A stretch of 5,864 nt of DNA from Nitrospirae bacterium GWC2_42_7 (GTDB lineage: Bacteria; Nitrospirota; Thermodesulfovibrionia; Thermodesulfovibrionales; UBA6898). Shown one piece after another: positions 5,276 to 5,864 of this stretch. The DNA is taken from the NCBI GenBank assembly GCA_001803645.1, contig MHDW01000012.1, positions 8,790 through 14,653 of the forward strand. Reading direction: 5' to 3'. A program made the position numbers and the translations under genes. The notes below the pieces were generated by a model. It worked only from the letters and a program-made list of their open reading frames with translations, did not search any database and was not told the DNA's origin. Every line of letters starts with the position of its first letter. Positions within the stretch are counted from its first letter, which is position 1.

Positions 5276-5864
5276 ATGCACGATCTCAATAAACTTTTAC
5301 AAATAATGTCAGCGCTCAGAGGCGAAAAGGGCTGTCCCTGGGACAAGGAACAGACAAGGGAATCCCTGAAACCTTTTATAGTCGAAGAGTCTTATGAAGT
5401 CCTTGAAGCTATTGATGAAAAAGATCCTGAGGCAATAAAAGAAGAACTTGGCGATTTGCTGTTCCAGGTCATATTCCAGTGCCAGATAGCAAAAGAACTG
5501 GGCCAGTTCGATATCTCGGATGTTATCGACAAGATCAGCACAAAGATGATCGCAAGGCACCCGCATGTCTTCGGCGATGCGGATTACAAAACAACAGAAG
5601 AAGTCCTTGTGCACTGGGAAGCCCAGAAAAAGAAAGAAGGCAAACTTCGCGAATCTCTCCTTGATGGGGTCCCTAAAACCCTCCCTTCCCTTCTCCGCGC
5701 CCACAGATTACAGGACAGGGCTGCAAGAGTAGGCTTTGACTGGGAGAAGATAGACGACGTATTCCTGAAGCTCGATGAAGAGCTAAAGGAGTTTCATGAT
5801 GCATTCAAGTCAAAAAAACAAGATGAAATAGAAGATGAGCTTGGAGATGTATTTTTTATGCTCG
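5276..5864 (+). CDS. mazG: Nucleoside triphosphate pyrophosphohydrolase MazG, 3'-truncated by window edge
   Basis: MazG hydrolyses (d)NTPs to the monophosphate and pyrophosphate, cleaning the nucleotide pool and, in E. coli, affecting the stringent response. The 196 residues in the window follow the full two-domain plan. The first all-alpha MazG domain has GCPWDKEQT (19-27), the Mg-binding EESYE (37-41) and EELGD (56-60, with E57 and D60), then RHPHVFGD (94-101). The linker has GVPKTLPSLLRAHRLQDRAARVGFDW (131-156). The second domain has EELKE (168-172) and DELGDVFFML (187-196) at the window end. About 65-70 residues of a usual 260-270 are missing. The ATG at 5276 fits the family's short lead before the L-R-G-x-x-G-C-P-W-D motif. 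No Shine-Dalgarno sequence is visible, and it sits 23 bp after ribD, so it probably shares that transcript. Confidence 0.96.
   Translation, partial: MHDLNKLLQIMSALRGEKGCPWDKEQTRESLKPFIVEESYEVLEAIDEKDPEAIKEELGDLLFQVIFQCQIAKELGQFDISDVIDKISTKMIARHPHVFGDADYKTTEEVLVHWEAQKKKEGKLRESLLDGVPKTLPSLLRAHRLQDRAARVGFDWEKIDDVFLKLDEELKEFHDAFKSKKQDEIEDELGDVFFML

Noticed and set aside
5309..5704. Minus-strand open frame of 131 codons opposite mazG
   Set aside because: Antisense to well-conserved mazG sequence; low-complexity hydrophobic translation with no recognisable family.

Overview
The window looks like ordinary chromosomal DNA from a free-living bacterium of moderately low GC content. The gene content (nickel-enzyme maturation proteins HypA and HypB, a DUF948/YtxH envelope pair, an archaeal/thermophile-like GalT, ArgJ, RibD and MazG) would suit an anaerobic Nitrospirota- or Desulfobacterota-type organism. 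That placement is inferred from family resemblance only; nothing in the window fixes the taxon.

Layout. 1-860 (+) is the C-terminal two thirds of argJ (arginine biosynthesis), cut by the left window edge. 924-1916 (+) is a complete galT-family nucleotidylyltransferase. It converges on a minus-strand cluster that reads from right to left: a DUF948 membrane protein (3854-3471), a YtxH-like protein (3474-3166), hypA (3164-2820) and, after a 229-bp gap, hypB (2590-1943). The first three are packed with a 4-bp overlap and then a 1-bp gap, so they are almost certainly co-transcribed and translationally coupled. 3855-4178 is a 324-bp intergenic region between divergent transcription units. It holds a promoter for the minus-strand operon and a 178-bp element bounded by 33-bp imperfect inverted repeats. 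4179-5252 (+) is ribD (riboflavin biosynthesis), followed after 23 bp by mazG (5276 to the right edge, truncated).

How the genes work together. HypA and HypB are partners that deliver Ni2+ to nickel enzymes, normally [NiFe]-hydrogenase. Here they come without hypC, hypD, hypE, hypF or hydrogenase subunits, and hypA is instead coupled to two small envelope/stress-type proteins. argJ, galT, ribD and mazG are housekeeping genes with no obvious functional link to one another.

Non-coding structure is the more unusual part: (a) a MITE-like inverted-repeat element at 3951-4128; (b) a REP-like double hairpin at 2694-2748 in the hypA-hypB gap; (c) a strong hairpin inside the hypA coding sequence at 3034-3062; (d) nested palindromes after argJ; and (e) a contrast between minus-strand genes, which all have Shine-Dalgarno sequences, and plus-strand genes with visible starts, which do not. 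I found no CRISPR array, tRNA, rRNA, transposase gene, phage gene or recognisable defence system, and no clear evidence of a wholly new biological system.
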